Below, one piece after another: positions 1 through 8,685 of a stretch of 64,000 nucleotides of DNA (within the stretch, counting starts at the first letter, position 1; every line of letters begins with the position of its first letter). Made by a program: the position numbers and the translations under genes. This DNA comes from Brevundimonas naejangsanensis DSM 23858 (GTDB lineage: Bacteria > Pseudomonadota > Alphaproteobacteria > Caulobacterales > Caulobacteraceae). The notes under the pieces are model-generated. The model saw nothing but the letters and a program-made list of their open reading frames with translations, was not told where the DNA came from and made no database searches. The stretch covers positions 806,001 to 870,000 of the forward strand of contig NZ_ATXN01000002.1 in the NCBI RefSeq assembly GCF_000421705.1, in the 5' to 3' direction.

Positions 1-1507
1 CCGTCAGGTGCGGATAGCCCGCCACGGCCGCCAGCCGGCTGGCGGAGCCCTGCGACCGATCATCGTCGTTGGGATCATTGGTCCAGGCCCGCGACGTGGT
101 CGGGGCGATCAGAGCGACCACGCCGTGCTCGCGCATCATGCGGTCGATTCCATCCGGCCCCGCCGCCTGGAAGGCCTTGGCCCGCACCTCGAGATAGGTT
201 GGGTCGTCCAGGCCCGCGGTCGCTTCGGCCATCTCGAAGAACTCCTGTCCGAACAGTTCCGTCTCGCGCGGTTCGGCGGCGTTGAAGGCGATCACCTCGG
301 CCAGGGTGCGCGTCCTGACCTGGGCCGGGTCGGTCGAGGCCAGATAGGCGTTCAGGCCGTGCTTCAGCTCGGTCAGCATGCCGGTCAGTTCCCAGCCGCC
401 GATGGCCTGCATATTAGGCCCCTCGCCGATCTCGACCACCTCGGCGCCTGCGGCCTGCAGAGCCTCCACGGCCCGGTCGAACTCCACGCGCGCCTCGGTC
501 GAGTAGGCGGGCAAGAGGAAGCCCATGACCCCGAGCCGCGCGCCGCGCAGGCTGCCAGCGTCCAGGGCCGCGCGATAGTCGACCTTTCGCGCATCCGCCT
601 CGGCCGTCGCCGGATCCTCGAGATCGGACCCGGCCATGACGGTCAGGACGATGGCCGCGTCCTCCACCGTCGTGGCGAAGGGGCCCGGCGTGTCCTGGGA
701 ATGGCTGATGGGGATGACGTGGGTGCGGCTGACCAGGCCCACCGTCGGCTTGAAGCCGACCACGCCGTTGACCGAGGCCGGGCAGACGATGGAGCCGTCT
801 GTCTCGGTGCCGATGGCTACCGGCGCCAGGCCGATGGCGACCGCCACGGCGCTGCCTGAGGACGAGCCGCACGGCGTCCGCTCCGGATCATAGGGATTGC
901 GCGTCTGGCCGCCGACGGCGCTCCAACCGCTGATGGACCGCGACGAACGGATGTTGGCCCATTCCGACAGATTGGCCTTGCCCAGGATGACGGCGCCGGC
1001 CTCCCGCAACCGCGCCACGATGGGAGCGTCGCGGCCGGGCGCATTATCGGCCAGGGCCAGCGAGCCGGCCGTGGTCGGCATGTCGCGCGTCTCGATGTTG
1101 TCCTTGAGCAGGACCAGCACGCCCTGCATTTGAGCGTCGTTTCCGTCTCGCATCCTCATGACTTCTGGCGATGACCATCGGAGCACGCTTCGATAGCGCT
1201 CATCCATTGTCTGCAGCATTCCGACGAACGACGCCGCAGAGGTCGCCCTCTCTCGGCAGACCTCGACGTCTGCTCCATCCGGAATGGGGCGTCCGCGCGC
1301 GGCGGCGGCGCGACGAATTTCAGCTTGCTCGGCAGGAGCCATCTGGCTGAGCAATCGGCAGCCCGAATGGGTTGACGTCGCCTGTGCGGCTGCCGGGGTT
1401 ACAACCCCGCAATAGAGAGCTCCGGCAGCCGCCGCCGCGATCAATCGGCCTTTACGGGCGCCCGCGTGCCGATCGTGCGGTCCAGGAAGTCGAGGTAGGT
1501 GCGCCAT
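1..1507 (-). CDS. Amidase-signature family amidase, C-terminus cut by window edge
   Basis: The frame is open from the left edge, so the C-terminus lies outside the window. The translation carries the amidase-signature core: VLLKDNIET with the catalytic lysine, GKANLSEWAN, the Ser-rich loop CGSSSGSAVA, and GTETDGSIVCPAS, which together form the Ser-cisSer-Lys triad region. Family members hydrolyse amide bonds. The N-terminus is unusual. An Ala-rich segment resembling a signal peptide (LIAAAAAGALYCGVVTPAAAQA) is followed by about 80 residues I cannot match to the usual amidase N-terminal helices, and the usual HGIPVLLKDN reads QGVLVLLKDN. The start is uncertain: ATG at 1507 inside the 3' end of the upstream peptidase gene, or TTG at 1444 overlapping its stop codon. 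Both imply overlap with that gene. The family is secure; start and substrate are not. Confidence 0.8.
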   Translation of the reverse strand, partial: MAHLPRLPGPHDRHAGARKGRLIAAAAAGALYCGVVTPAAAQATSTHSGCRLLSQMAPAEQAEIRRAAAARGRPIPDGADVEVCRERATSAASFVGMLQTMDERYRSVLRWSSPEVMRMRDGNDAQMQGVLVLLKDNIETRDMPTTAGSLALADNAPGRDAPIVARLREAGAVILGKANLSEWANIRSSRSISGWSAVGGQTRNPYDPERTPCGSSSGSAVAVAIGLAPVAIGTETDGSIVCPASVNGVVGFKPTVGLVSRTHVIPISHSQDTPGPFATTVEDAAIVLTVMAGSDLEDPATAEADARKVDYRAALDAGSLRGARLGVMGFLLPAYSTEARVEFDRAVEALQAAGAEVVEIGEGPNMQAIGGWELTGMLTELKHGLNAYLASTDPAQVRTRTLAEVIAFNAAEPRETELFGQEFFEMAEATAGLDDPTYLEVRAKAFQAAGPDGIDRMMREHGVVALIAPTTSRAWTNDPNDDDRSQGSASRLAAVAGYPHLT

Positions 1508-3723
1508 AGGTGAAGCTGCCTGTCGTTGCCGCGCACGCCGTGGCGCTGGCCCGGATAGAGCATGGTCTCGAACGGAATGCTCTTTTCCTGCAGCGCGTTC
1601 AGCACCCGCGTGGTGTTCTCGAAGATGACGTTGTCGTCGGCCATGCCGTGCAGCAGCAGCAGACGCCCGGTCAGGTTGTCCAGACGGCCCAGCACGTCCG
1701 AAGCGGCGTAGCCCTCCACATTGCCCTGCGGCGTCGACATATAGCGCTCGGTATAGGCCGTGTCGTACAGGCTCCACTCCGTCGGCGGCGCCCCCGCCAG
1801 CGCCGCCGCCAGCCCCATCTTGGGCTCCGTCAGCGCCATCAGGCTCATGAACCCGCCGTAGGACCAGCCCATCATGGCGATGCGGCTATCGTCGACGTAG
1901 GGCAGCGAGCGCAGATAGTCGGCGCCGATGACCTGATCCTCAATCTCGGGCTGGCCCATCTTCAGATAGAGGGCCTGTTTGAAGGCGGCCGAACGGTCGC
2001 CTTCGCCCCGGTTGTCCAGACGGAAGACGATATAGCCTGCTTCAGTGAGCAACTGGTTCGTCGCCCCCTGCCAGGCGTTCTTCACCCCGCCCGCCGACGG
2101 GCCGCCATAGACCTGCATCACCACCGGATACTGCTTGGCCGGATCGAAGCCCGGCGGCGTGGTCATCTGCCAGACCAGCGTCTCGCCGTGGCTTTGCAGC
2201 GTGCCGAAGGTCGGCTTCTGCTGGCGCTCCGCATAGGGCCAGAAGGGGTGGCCCGGCTGGAGTTTGTTCTCTTCGATCCAGCGCACGCGCTGGCCGTTGA
2301 TCGAATACAGGGCCGACTGCGCCGGGGTGTTCACGTCGCTGTAGTTGCCGACATAGCCCGTGCCCGTGCCGTTGACCGTGGCGCTCCACCAGCCGCCGCG
2401 CGGCGTGACCTCAGTGGGGTTCAGCGTCCGCTTGTAGCTGGCGCGGAACAGCTGCTGCTCGATCGGATATTCCCTGCCGTCGCGCATGGAGGCGGTGAAG
2501 AAGGCCTCGCCCGTCTCCTGATTGACGCCCGCCAGCGACTTGACCGGATAGTCGCCACGCGTGATCGCGCGCAGGCGGCGTCCGTCCTTGGCGTAGAGGT
2601 ACAGGTGACGCCACCCGCTCTCCTCGCTGGACCAGATGAAGGTACCGTCCTTCAGCGCCTTGAAGTCATGGGTGACATTGACCCAGGCGTTCGAGGTCTG
2701 GCTGGCGATCACGCGGCTGGCGCCCGTGGCCGGATCGACGCTGAGCAGGTCCAGCCGCTTCTGGTCCCGCGACAGGCGCTGGACATAGGCGACCGAGCCG
2801 TCCGCCGCCCAGTTGACCCGGCCCAGGTAGATGTCGGTATCGGCGCCCAGATCGACCTTGACCCGCTGGCCGCTCTGCACGTCCTGCACATAGAGCTCGA
2901 CCACGGCGTTGGGCCGCCCGGCGCGGGGGTAGCGTTGCTGAGCCACCGAGGCGCCGCCGCCGGTGATGTCCAGACGCGGAATGACGTCGACGGTGCTCTC
3001 GTCCGTGCGCTGCAGGGCGATGTAGCGCTCGTCCGGGCTCCACCAGTAACCGGTGTCGCGATCCAGTTCTTCCTGGGCGATGAACTCGGCCGTGGCCCAG
3101 GTGATCAGGTCCTTGCCGTCCGTAGTGATCGCCTGTTCGGCGCCCGTCTCAAGGTTGATCAGGAACAGGTTCTGATCGCGCACGAAGCTGACGAAGGCGC
3201 CCTTGGGCGAGACCTTGGCGTCGATCTCGTCGGCCGCCGTCTCCGTCAGACGCCGCACGGAGCCGTCGGCTCGGTTGGCCAGGAAGACGTCGCCTTCCAG
3301 CGGCGCCAGGATGTAGCGGCCCTGTTCGTCCCACGAGTATTCGACTACGCCGCGCTGGGAAATCCGCATCCGCTCGCGCCGCGCCTTCTCGGCCTCGGAC
3401 AGTTCGCCCGCATCGGGGACCAGGGCGCGGGCGTCGATCAGCTTGAACGGCTCGCCGCCCTTCACCGGCGCGGCCCAGAGGTCCAGCACGTCCACATCAT
3501 CCTCGCGCGAGCGCAGGAAGGCGACCAGTTCGCCGTCAGGCGACAGGCTGACGCCCCGCGCCACCGGCCCGGCCAGCGACGGATTGGCGAACACCCGCTC
3601 GACCGTCAGGATCGAGGACGCCGGCGCCGTGGCGGCGGGCGGCGTCGTGGGCTGCGGCGTGGATTGGGCGAAGGCCGAGCTCGCAGCCATCAGGATCGTC
3701 GAAGCAAGGAGAAAAGTGCGCAT
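1441..3723 (-). CDS. S9 family dipeptidyl-peptidase IV
   Basis: This 760-residue secreted serine peptidase begins MRTFLLASTILMAASSAFAQ, a clear signal peptide. I chose this start over a longer frame from 3786 whose extra residues precede the signal. An N-terminal DPP IV beta-propeller is followed by a C-terminal alpha/beta-hydrolase domain. Ser621 lies in GWSYGGF, an Asp in HGMADDNV near 697, and His728 in PGQRHG, giving the S9 triad. The pair of Glu residues in FIAQEELDRDTG matches the DPP IV motif that binds the substrate N-terminus, so cleavage of X-Pro or X-Ala dipeptides from periplasmic peptides is expected. The amidase gene follows with overlap. Family assignment is strong; the natural substrate is unknown. 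Confidence 0.93.
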   Translation of the reverse strand: MRTFLLASTILMAASSAFAQSTPQPTTPPAATAPASSILTVERVFANPSLAGPVARGVSLSPDGELVAFLRSREDDVDVLDLWAAPVKGGEPFKLIDARALVPDAGELSEAEKARRERMRISQRGVVEYSWDEQGRYILAPLEGDVFLANRADGSVRRLTETAADEIDAKVSPKGAFVSFVRDQNLFLINLETGAEQAITTDGKDLITWATAEFIAQEELDRDTGYWWSPDERYIALQRTDESTVDVIPRLDITGGGASVAQQRYPRAGRPNAVVELYVQDVQSGQRVKVDLGADTDIYLGRVNWAADGSVAYVQRLSRDQKRLDLLSVDPATGASRVIASQTSNAWVNVTHDFKALKDGTFIWSSEESGWRHLYLYAKDGRRLRAITRGDYPVKSLAGVNQETGEAFFTASMRDGREYPIEQQLFRASYKRTLNPTEVTPRGGWWSATVNGTGTGYVGNYSDVNTPAQSALYSINGQRVRWIEENKLQPGHPFWPYAERQQKPTFGTLQSHGETLVWQMTTPPGFDPAKQYPVVMQVYGGPSAGGVKNAWQGATNQLLTEAGYIVFRLDNRGEGDRSAAFKQALYLKMGQPEIEDQVIGADYLRSLPYVDDSRIAMMGWSYGGFMSLMALTEPKMGLAAALAGAPPTEWSLYDTAYTERYMSTPQGNVEGYAASDVLGRLDNLTGRLLLLHGMADDNVIFENTTRVLNALQEKSIPFETMLYPGQRHGVRGNDRQLHLWRTYLDFLDRTIGTRAPVKAD

Positions 3724-3919
3724 GGCGGCGAAGCTAGAGCCGGAATCCTCCGTCGTCATCCCTTCTTTCGCCCGCCCCCTGTTCATGGCGGAAGGAGGCT
3801 CGCCCCGATCAGCCAGCCTGCCCTGCCGCCCATGCTAGACTGCGCTCCGACACGAGAGACACAACCGCCCGTTGCTGGGGATTTCAGACGATTCAGACGA
3901 ATTGGACTCTCTTTTTCTT

Positions 3920-4064
3920 CCTTCTCCCCTTGAGGGAGAAGGTGGCCCGTCAGGGTCGGATGAGGGGTGTCGGCGCGAGGCCTGCCTCGAAGTCGCCCGC
4001 CTGCTTCCTCGCACCTCTCATCCGTCAGGCTCCGCCTGCCACCTTCTCCCACAAGGGGAGAAGG
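3920..4064. repeat. Long imperfect palindromic intergenic repeat
   Basis: Outer arms 3920-3946 and 4038-4064 are 27 bases each and match as an inverted repeat at 26 of 27 positions. Each arm is itself a small hairpin of the CTTCTCCC...GGGAGAAG type. A further pair of inner arms (GGATGAGGGGTG near 3958 and its complement near 4013) extends the fold. It fills most of the 449-base gap between the divergent peptidase and fpr genes. It contains no transposase frame. It resembles a non-coding dispersed repeat, and related shorter copies occur elsewhere in the window. Confidence 0.75.
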
Positions 4065-4172
4065 GTCTTTATGCCTCCCGTTACCCGCTGCTTGAGCGCC
4101 TTCTCCTTTAAGAGGCGGAAGGATCGCCGCAGCACTCTTTCGCAATCGCGCGCGACCGCCTAGGTAGTCGCC

Positions 4173-4988
4173 ATGTCTGACGCCTCCCTCGCCGCGCCGC
4201 CCGTCAAGGCCAGTCCGTTCCATGAGTTGGAAGTCCTTTGGGTCCGCCACTGGAACGACCAGCTGTTCAGCTTCGGCGTGAAACGGCCCGAGGATTTCCG
4301 CTTCCGCTCGGGCGAGTTCGTGATGATCGGCCTGCCCGGCGAGGACGGCGGCAAGCCCATCCTGCGCGCCTATTCGATAGCGTCGCCCTTCTGGGCCGAG
4401 GAGCTGGAGTTCTTCTCCATCAAGGTCCAAGACGGCGCCCTGACCTCGCGCCTGCAGAAGATCGTCGCGGGCGACAGCGTCCTGATGGGCAAGAAGCCGA
4501 CCGGCACCCTGGTGCTGGACGCCCTGACCGGCGGCGAGCGTCTGTGGCTGATCGGCACCGGCACGGGCCTGGCGCCCTGGCTGTCGGTGGCGCGCGATCC
4601 GGAAACCTATTCGCGCTTCAAGCAGGTCATCGTCTGCCACACGGTGCGCAACGTCGCCGACCTGGCCTATCGCGACTTCTTCAGCCACGAGATCCACGAC
4701 GACCCGCTGATCGGCGATGAGGCCAAGGCCCAGCTGACCTATTATCCGACGGTGACGCGCGAACGGTTCGAGACGCCGGGCCGCATCACCGACCGCATCA
4801 AGTCGGGCGATCTGTTCGCCGACCTGCAACTGCCCATCGGCTTTTCGCCCAACAGCGACCGCGTCATGCTGTGCGGCTCGATGGCCATGATCAAGGAGAC
4901 CGGCGAACTGCTGGAATCCTACGGCCTGAAAGAAGGCTCGAACGCCGAACCCGGCGACTATGTTCTGGAGCGCGCCTTTGTCGGCTGA
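4173..4988 (+). CDS. fpr: Ferredoxin--NADP+ reductase
   Basis: This 271-residue cytoplasmic flavoprotein moves electrons between NADPH and ferredoxin or flavodoxin. The RAYSIAS segment near residue 68 is the FAD-binding RxYS motif. GTGTGLAP near residue 128 is the NADP phosphate-binding loop, LCGSMAM is the C-terminal nicotinamide-contact motif, and the protein ends ERAFVG with an aromatic near the terminus as in bacterial Fpr. Length matches the family (about 258-275). It reads away from the peptidase gene, and a chorismate mutase gene starts 4 bases after its stop, so the two are probably co-transcribed. Bacterial Fpr proteins usually serve oxidative-stress defence and Fe-S repair. Confidence 0.93.
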   Translation: MSDASLAAPPVKASPFHELEVLWVRHWNDQLFSFGVKRPEDFRFRSGEFVMIGLPGEDGGKPILRAYSIASPFWAEELEFFSIKVQDGALTSRLQKIVAGDSVLMGKKPTGTLVLDALTGGERLWLIGTGTGLAPWLSVARDPETYSRFKQVIVCHTVRNVADLAYRDFFSHEIHDDPLIGDEAKAQLTYYPTVTRERFETPGRITDRIKSGDLFADLQLPIGFSPNSDRVMLCGSMAMIKETGELLESYGLKEGSNAEPGDYVLERAFVG

Positions 4989-4992
4989 CCTG

Positions 4993-5325
4993 ATGACCTC
5001 TCCCCGCACCGTCGCCATTGACGAGCGCAAGGCCCCTGAAGATTGCGTCACCATGGTCGATGTGCGTCAGGGGGTGGATGCGCTGGACCGCGCTCTGGTG
5101 ACCCTGCTGGCCGAGCGTCAGCGCTATATGGACGCCGCCGCCCGCATCAAGCCGAACCGCGACGCCGTCTTCGATCAGGCCCGCATCGACGACGTGGTGG
5201 CCAAGGTGCTGAAGGCGGCCGAACCCGCCGGCCTGTCGCCCGACATCGCCGAGCCGGTCTGGCGCCTGCTCATCGACCGCTGCATCGCCCACGAGTTCGG
5301 AACCTGGGACCAGACGCGGGCCTAG
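4993..5325 (+). CDS. Chorismate mutase, AroQ class
   Basis: This 110-residue all-helical protein resembles monofunctional AroQ/PchB-type chorismate mutases, which turn chorismate into prephenate for Phe and Tyr synthesis. Residues 24-70 show the expected pattern VRQGVDALDRALVTLLAER, with an Arg and Asp-Arg pair, then IK and a DQARIDDVV segment supplying the other charged active-site positions. The ATG at 4993 was chosen because it lies 4 bases after the fpr stop; a longer frame from 4960 would overlap fpr. PchB-like isochorismate pyruvate lyases share this fold, but no siderophore genes are nearby, so mutase is the likelier activity. Confidence 0.85.
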   Translation: MTSPRTVAIDERKAPEDCVTMVDVRQGVDALDRALVTLLAERQRYMDAAARIKPNRDAVFDQARIDDVVAKVLKAAEPAGLSPDIAEPVWRLLIDRCIAHEFGTWDQTRA

Positions 5326-5332
5326 CCTCGCT

Positions 5333-5686
5333 TCAGCCCTTCAGGCTCCTGAGCGCCAGTTCATGGCGATAGGCCGCGACGTCGGCCAGGGCCGCGTCCA
5401 GCGCCGTCTTCACGCGCTCCAAACCGGCAGGCGCGGCGGATTGCTCGCCGAACTCCACCTCTTCACAGACCTGGGCCAGGGCCTTGGCCCCGATGCCCGC
5501 CCCGGCGCCGCGGATGGTGTGAACGGCGTCGCGCCAGCCTTCGCTGGACGCATCCAGAAGGGCCGACCACATGCGGGCCTGTTCGGCGAACAGGCCCAGC
5601 ACTTCTTCCGTCACCTCATCCATGCCGCCAGTCATGGCTTCGAGGACGGTGAAATCCACCGCCCCCGACAGGTCGCGCCTGGCCAT
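5333..5686 (-). CDS. Hpt domain phosphotransfer protein
   Basis: This 117-residue single-domain histidine phosphotransfer protein has His56 in HTIRGAGAGIGA, the canonical Hpt motif with small residues after the His to make room for a receiver partner. The remaining helices fit a four-helix bundle. It would pass phosphoryl groups between a hybrid kinase and a response regulator; no such partner is adjacent. The start codon overlaps the stop of the upstream permease gene (TAATG), so translation is probably coupled to it. It faces the chorismate mutase gene with only 7 bases between stops. Its partner kinase is unknown. Confidence 0.85.
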   Translation of the reverse strand: MARRDLSGAVDFTVLEAMTGGMDEVTEEVLGLFAEQARMWSALLDASSEGWRDAVHTIRGAGAGIGAKALAQVCEEVEFGEQSAAPAGLERVKTALDAALADVAAYRHELALRSLKG

Positions 5687-7101
5687 TAACCCTCGGCCTC
5701 TTCGCCTTTAGCCAGGCGCGAGTTACGCGACGACCAGAGCAGATAGACGGCCAGACCGAACAGGTTCCACAGCAGGAAATACAGCTGCGTCGAACTCTTC
5801 AGGCTGAAGAAGAAGACGATGCAGCCGACGATAGCCACCCCGCCGACCAGCTGCCACAGCGGCGCCTTGAACTTGCGCTCGCGGTTCGGCTCACGCACGC
5901 GCAGCACGATCAGGCTGATCCCCACGGCCATGAAGGCCATCAGGGTGCCGGCGTTGGCCAGCGACGCCAGTTCGTCCAGACGCATGATGCCCGCCAGGAA
6001 GGCGACGACGATAGCGGTGAAGATCGTCACCACGGTCGGCACGCCGCGATTGGAGATCTTGGCCAGGCGATTGGGCAGCAGGCCGTCGCGGGCCATGCCC
6101 AGGAAGATGCGGCTCTGGCCGAACAGGAAGGCCAGCAGGACGGTCGGCAAGGCGACGACGGCAGCGGCGGCGATCCATTGTGCAGCGACGCCCTGACCCA
6201 GACCGCGCATGATATGGGCCAGCGGTTCGGGGCTGTCGGCGAAGCTGGACACCGGCGCGGCGCCGATCGCAGCCGCGGCGACGGCGATGTACAGGATGGT
6301 GCAGACCACCATCGAACCGACGATGCCGATGGCCAGATCGCGCTCGGGCTTCTTGGTCTCTTCGGCCGCCGTAGCGATGGCGTCGAAGCCGTAGAAGGCG
6401 AAGAAGATGATGGCGGCCGCCGCCATGACACCCGTCTGAACGAAGGGCGCCCCGAAGCCGTGCGGCATGAAGGGGGTGAAGTTCGCCGCATCGAACTTCG
6501 GCAGGGCGATCGCCACGAAAGCCACCAGGGCGGCGATCTTGATGACCACCAGCACCGCGTTCAGCGTCGCGCTCTCGCGCGTGCCCATCAACAGCAGGCC
6601 GGTGACGATGCCGATGATGAACACCGCCGGCAGGTTGATCAGCCCGCCTTCGACGTGCGGCCCGACGGTCAGGGCGAACGGAAGGTCGATTCCCAGCCCG
6701 GCCAGGAAGGGCGCCGCATAGCCCGACCAGCCGACAGCCACGGCCGACACCACGAGGGAGTATTCAAGGATCAGGCTCCAGCCCACGACCCAGGCGAAGA
6801 TCTCGCCCAGGGCGGCGTAGGAGTAGGTATAGGCGCTGCCCGAGGCGGGCATGATCGTCGACAGCTCGGCATAGGCCAGGGCGGCGCAGGCGCACACCAG
6901 ACCGGCCAGGGCGAAGCTGATCAACACGGCCGGACCCGCCAGCCCCGCTCCGACCCCGATCAGGGTCAGGATGCCGGTGCCGACGATGGCGCCGACGCCC
7001 AGCGCCATAAGGTGCGGCCAACTCAGGGTCTTTTTGAGCCCCGGCCCCGAGCTCGGAGCCAACATCGCGTCGATCGAGCGCCGACGGTTCCAGAACGCCA
7101 T
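5686..7101 (-). CDS. APC superfamily amino-acid permease
   Basis: This 471-residue inner-membrane transporter of the cationic-amino-acid/YfnA branch of the APC superfamily has twelve or more hydrophobic segments. The first holds the APC substrate and ion motif GVGAIVGTGILTLIG near residues 36-50, and a conserved FFAFYGFDAIATAAEE segment lies mid-protein. It ends with a short charged tail (AKGEEAEG). Such proteins import amino acids by proton symport or exchange; the substrate cannot be told from sequence. The gene for the Hpt protein starts at its stop codon. Its upstream side faces tRNA-Lys across about 195 bases with no other feature I recognise. Confidence 0.9.
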   Translation of the reverse strand: MAFWNRRRSIDAMLAPSSGPGLKKTLSWPHLMALGVGAIVGTGILTLIGVGAGLAGPAVLISFALAGLVCACAALAYAELSTIMPASGSAYTYSYAALGEIFAWVVGWSLILEYSLVVSAVAVGWSGYAAPFLAGLGIDLPFALTVGPHVEGGLINLPAVFIIGIVTGLLLMGTRESATLNAVLVVIKIAALVAFVAIALPKFDAANFTPFMPHGFGAPFVQTGVMAAAAIIFFAFYGFDAIATAAEETKKPERDLAIGIVGSMVVCTILYIAVAAAAIGAAPVSSFADSPEPLAHIMRGLGQGVAAQWIAAAAVVALPTVLLAFLFGQSRIFLGMARDGLLPNRLAKISNRGVPTVVTIFTAIVVAFLAGIMRLDELASLANAGTLMAFMAVGISLIVLRVREPNRERKFKAPLWQLVGGVAIVGCIVFFFSLKSSTQLYFLLWNLFGLAVYLLWSSRNSRLAKGEEAEG

Positions 7102-7296
7102 AATCTTTACTCCCCCTCGCCGCGTCTTTCGGCGGCTGATTCAAGGCGCGACCTTAGCGCGCGTTGCAATCATGATAAAAGACGCATTTGGCGCTTGCAC
7201 CGCATGATCGCTGCGAGTAATAGGAGCGCCCTTCGCCGAGGTTGTTCACACCACAGCGAAGGACCGGCGCCACACCAAGGGCGCAGACGACGGTAC

Positions 7297-7372
<76 letters not shown>

Positions 7373-7457
7373 TCGTCTCTTTATTCCTTCATCACAGAAG
7401 ACAGCCGCCGAGGCGGCAGGCCATTCGACCGCCGCCGGTTTCTGTTAGAAGTCGCGC

Positions 7458-8672
7458 ATGTCCGACGCCGTCTCGATTCCCGCCCCCGCCCCTTCTGCCT
7501 GCGGCCCGCTTCACGGCGTGCGGGTTCTGGACCTGTCGCGGGTGCTGGCGGGGCCTTGGGCGACGCAGACCCTGGCCGATCTTGGGGCCGAGGTCATCAA
7601 GATCGAACGGCCGGGCGCCGGCGACGACACCCGCCATTGGGGCCCGCCCTTCACCACCACGGCCGACGGCGCGCCCGGCGACGCCGCCTATTTCCTGTGC
7701 GCCAACCGGGGCAAGAAGTCGGTCGAACTGGACATCGCCAGCCCGGAAGGCGCCGAGGCCGTGCGCCGTCTGGCCGCGACCTGCGACGTGGTGGTCGAGA
7801 ACTTCAAGACCGGCGGGCTGAAGAAGTACGGCCTCGACTACGCCGCGCTGGCGGCGGTCAATCCGAGGCTGGTCTACTGCTCGATCACCGGCTTCGGCCA
7901 GGACGGGCCGGACGCGCACCGGGCGGGCTATGACTACATGATCCAGGCCATGGGCGGGCTGATGTCGATCACCGGCCAGCCCGACGGCGCGCCGGGCGCC
8001 GAGCCGATGAAGGTCGGGGTGGCGGTCGTTGACCTGTTCACCGGCCTGTACGCCTCCAACGCCATCCTTGCGGCCCTGTGGCACGCCCGCGCGACCGGCG
8101 AGGGCCAGCACGTCGACATCGCCCTGTTCGACGTTCAGGCCGCCATGCTGGCCAATCAGGCGACCAACTGGTTCGTGTCCGGCAAGGCGCCGACGCGGAT
8201 GGGCAACGCCCACCCCAATCTGGCCCCCTATCAGCCCTTCGCCTGTTCCGACGGGATGGTGATCATCGCCGTGGGCAACGACGGCCAGTTCCGCGCCCTA
8301 TGCGGCGCCCTGGGGCTGGAGGTCGAGGACCGCTTCGCCACCAACGCCCTGCGGGTCGCTGAGCGCGAGGCGCTGGGTCCGCTGATCGCGACGAAGACGG
8401 CCGGCTTCACCATGCAGGGGCTGATGCAGGCGCTGGAGGCGGCGGGCGTGCCTTGCGGCCCCGTCAACACCATCGATCAGGTGTTCGCCGAGCCTCAGGC
8501 CATCCATCGCGGCCTGACGGTCGAACAGACCCGGCCCGATCTGGCCGATCCGATCCGCACGGTCGCCTCGCCCATCCGCCTGTCGAAGACGCCGGTGCGA
8601 TACGACGCCCCGCCGCCGAAGCTGGGGCAGGATACGCAAGATGTGCTGGGGGCGTTGAAGACGGAGGGATGA
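7458..8672 (+). CDS. CaiB/BaiF family (class III) CoA-transferase
   Basis: This 404-residue cytoplasmic enzyme of the family III CoA-transferases moves CoA between organic acids. The N-terminal signature GVRVLDLSRVLAGPWATQTLADLGAEVIKIE is clear (residues 20-50), as are the segments NRGKKSVELD and DYMIQAMGG. The catalytic Asp is expected in the KVGVAVVDLFTG segment near residue 190. Length is typical (about 400). It is a single gene between tRNA-Lys and the convergent regA, ending 13 bases before the regA stop. The acid substrates cannot be deduced. Confidence 0.9.
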   Translation: MSDAVSIPAPAPSACGPLHGVRVLDLSRVLAGPWATQTLADLGAEVIKIERPGAGDDTRHWGPPFTTTADGAPGDAAYFLCANRGKKSVELDIASPEGAEAVRRLAATCDVVVENFKTGGLKKYGLDYAALAAVNPRLVYCSITGFGQDGPDAHRAGYDYMIQAMGGLMSITGQPDGAPGAEPMKVGVAVVDLFTGLYASNAILAALWHARATGEGQHVDIALFDVQAAMLANQATNWFVSGKAPTRMGNAHPNLAPYQPFACSDGMVIIAVGNDGQFRALCGALGLEVEDRFATNALRVAEREALGPLIATKTAGFTMQGLMQALEAAGVPCGPVNTIDQVFAEPQAIHRGLTVEQTRPDLADPIRTVASPIRLSKTPVRYDAPPPKLGQDTQDVLGALKTEG

Positions 8673-8685
8673 GCGGAGCCGCTGA

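Noticed and set aside
1510..3933. Open frame of about 800 codons on the plus strand opposite the DPP gene
   Set aside because: It mirrors the DPP gene, has Arg/His/Gly-rich composition and no domain; a shadow caused by high GC.
3783..5054. Open frame opposite fpr
   Set aside because: Covers both the repeat and fpr in reverse; composition biased, no domain.
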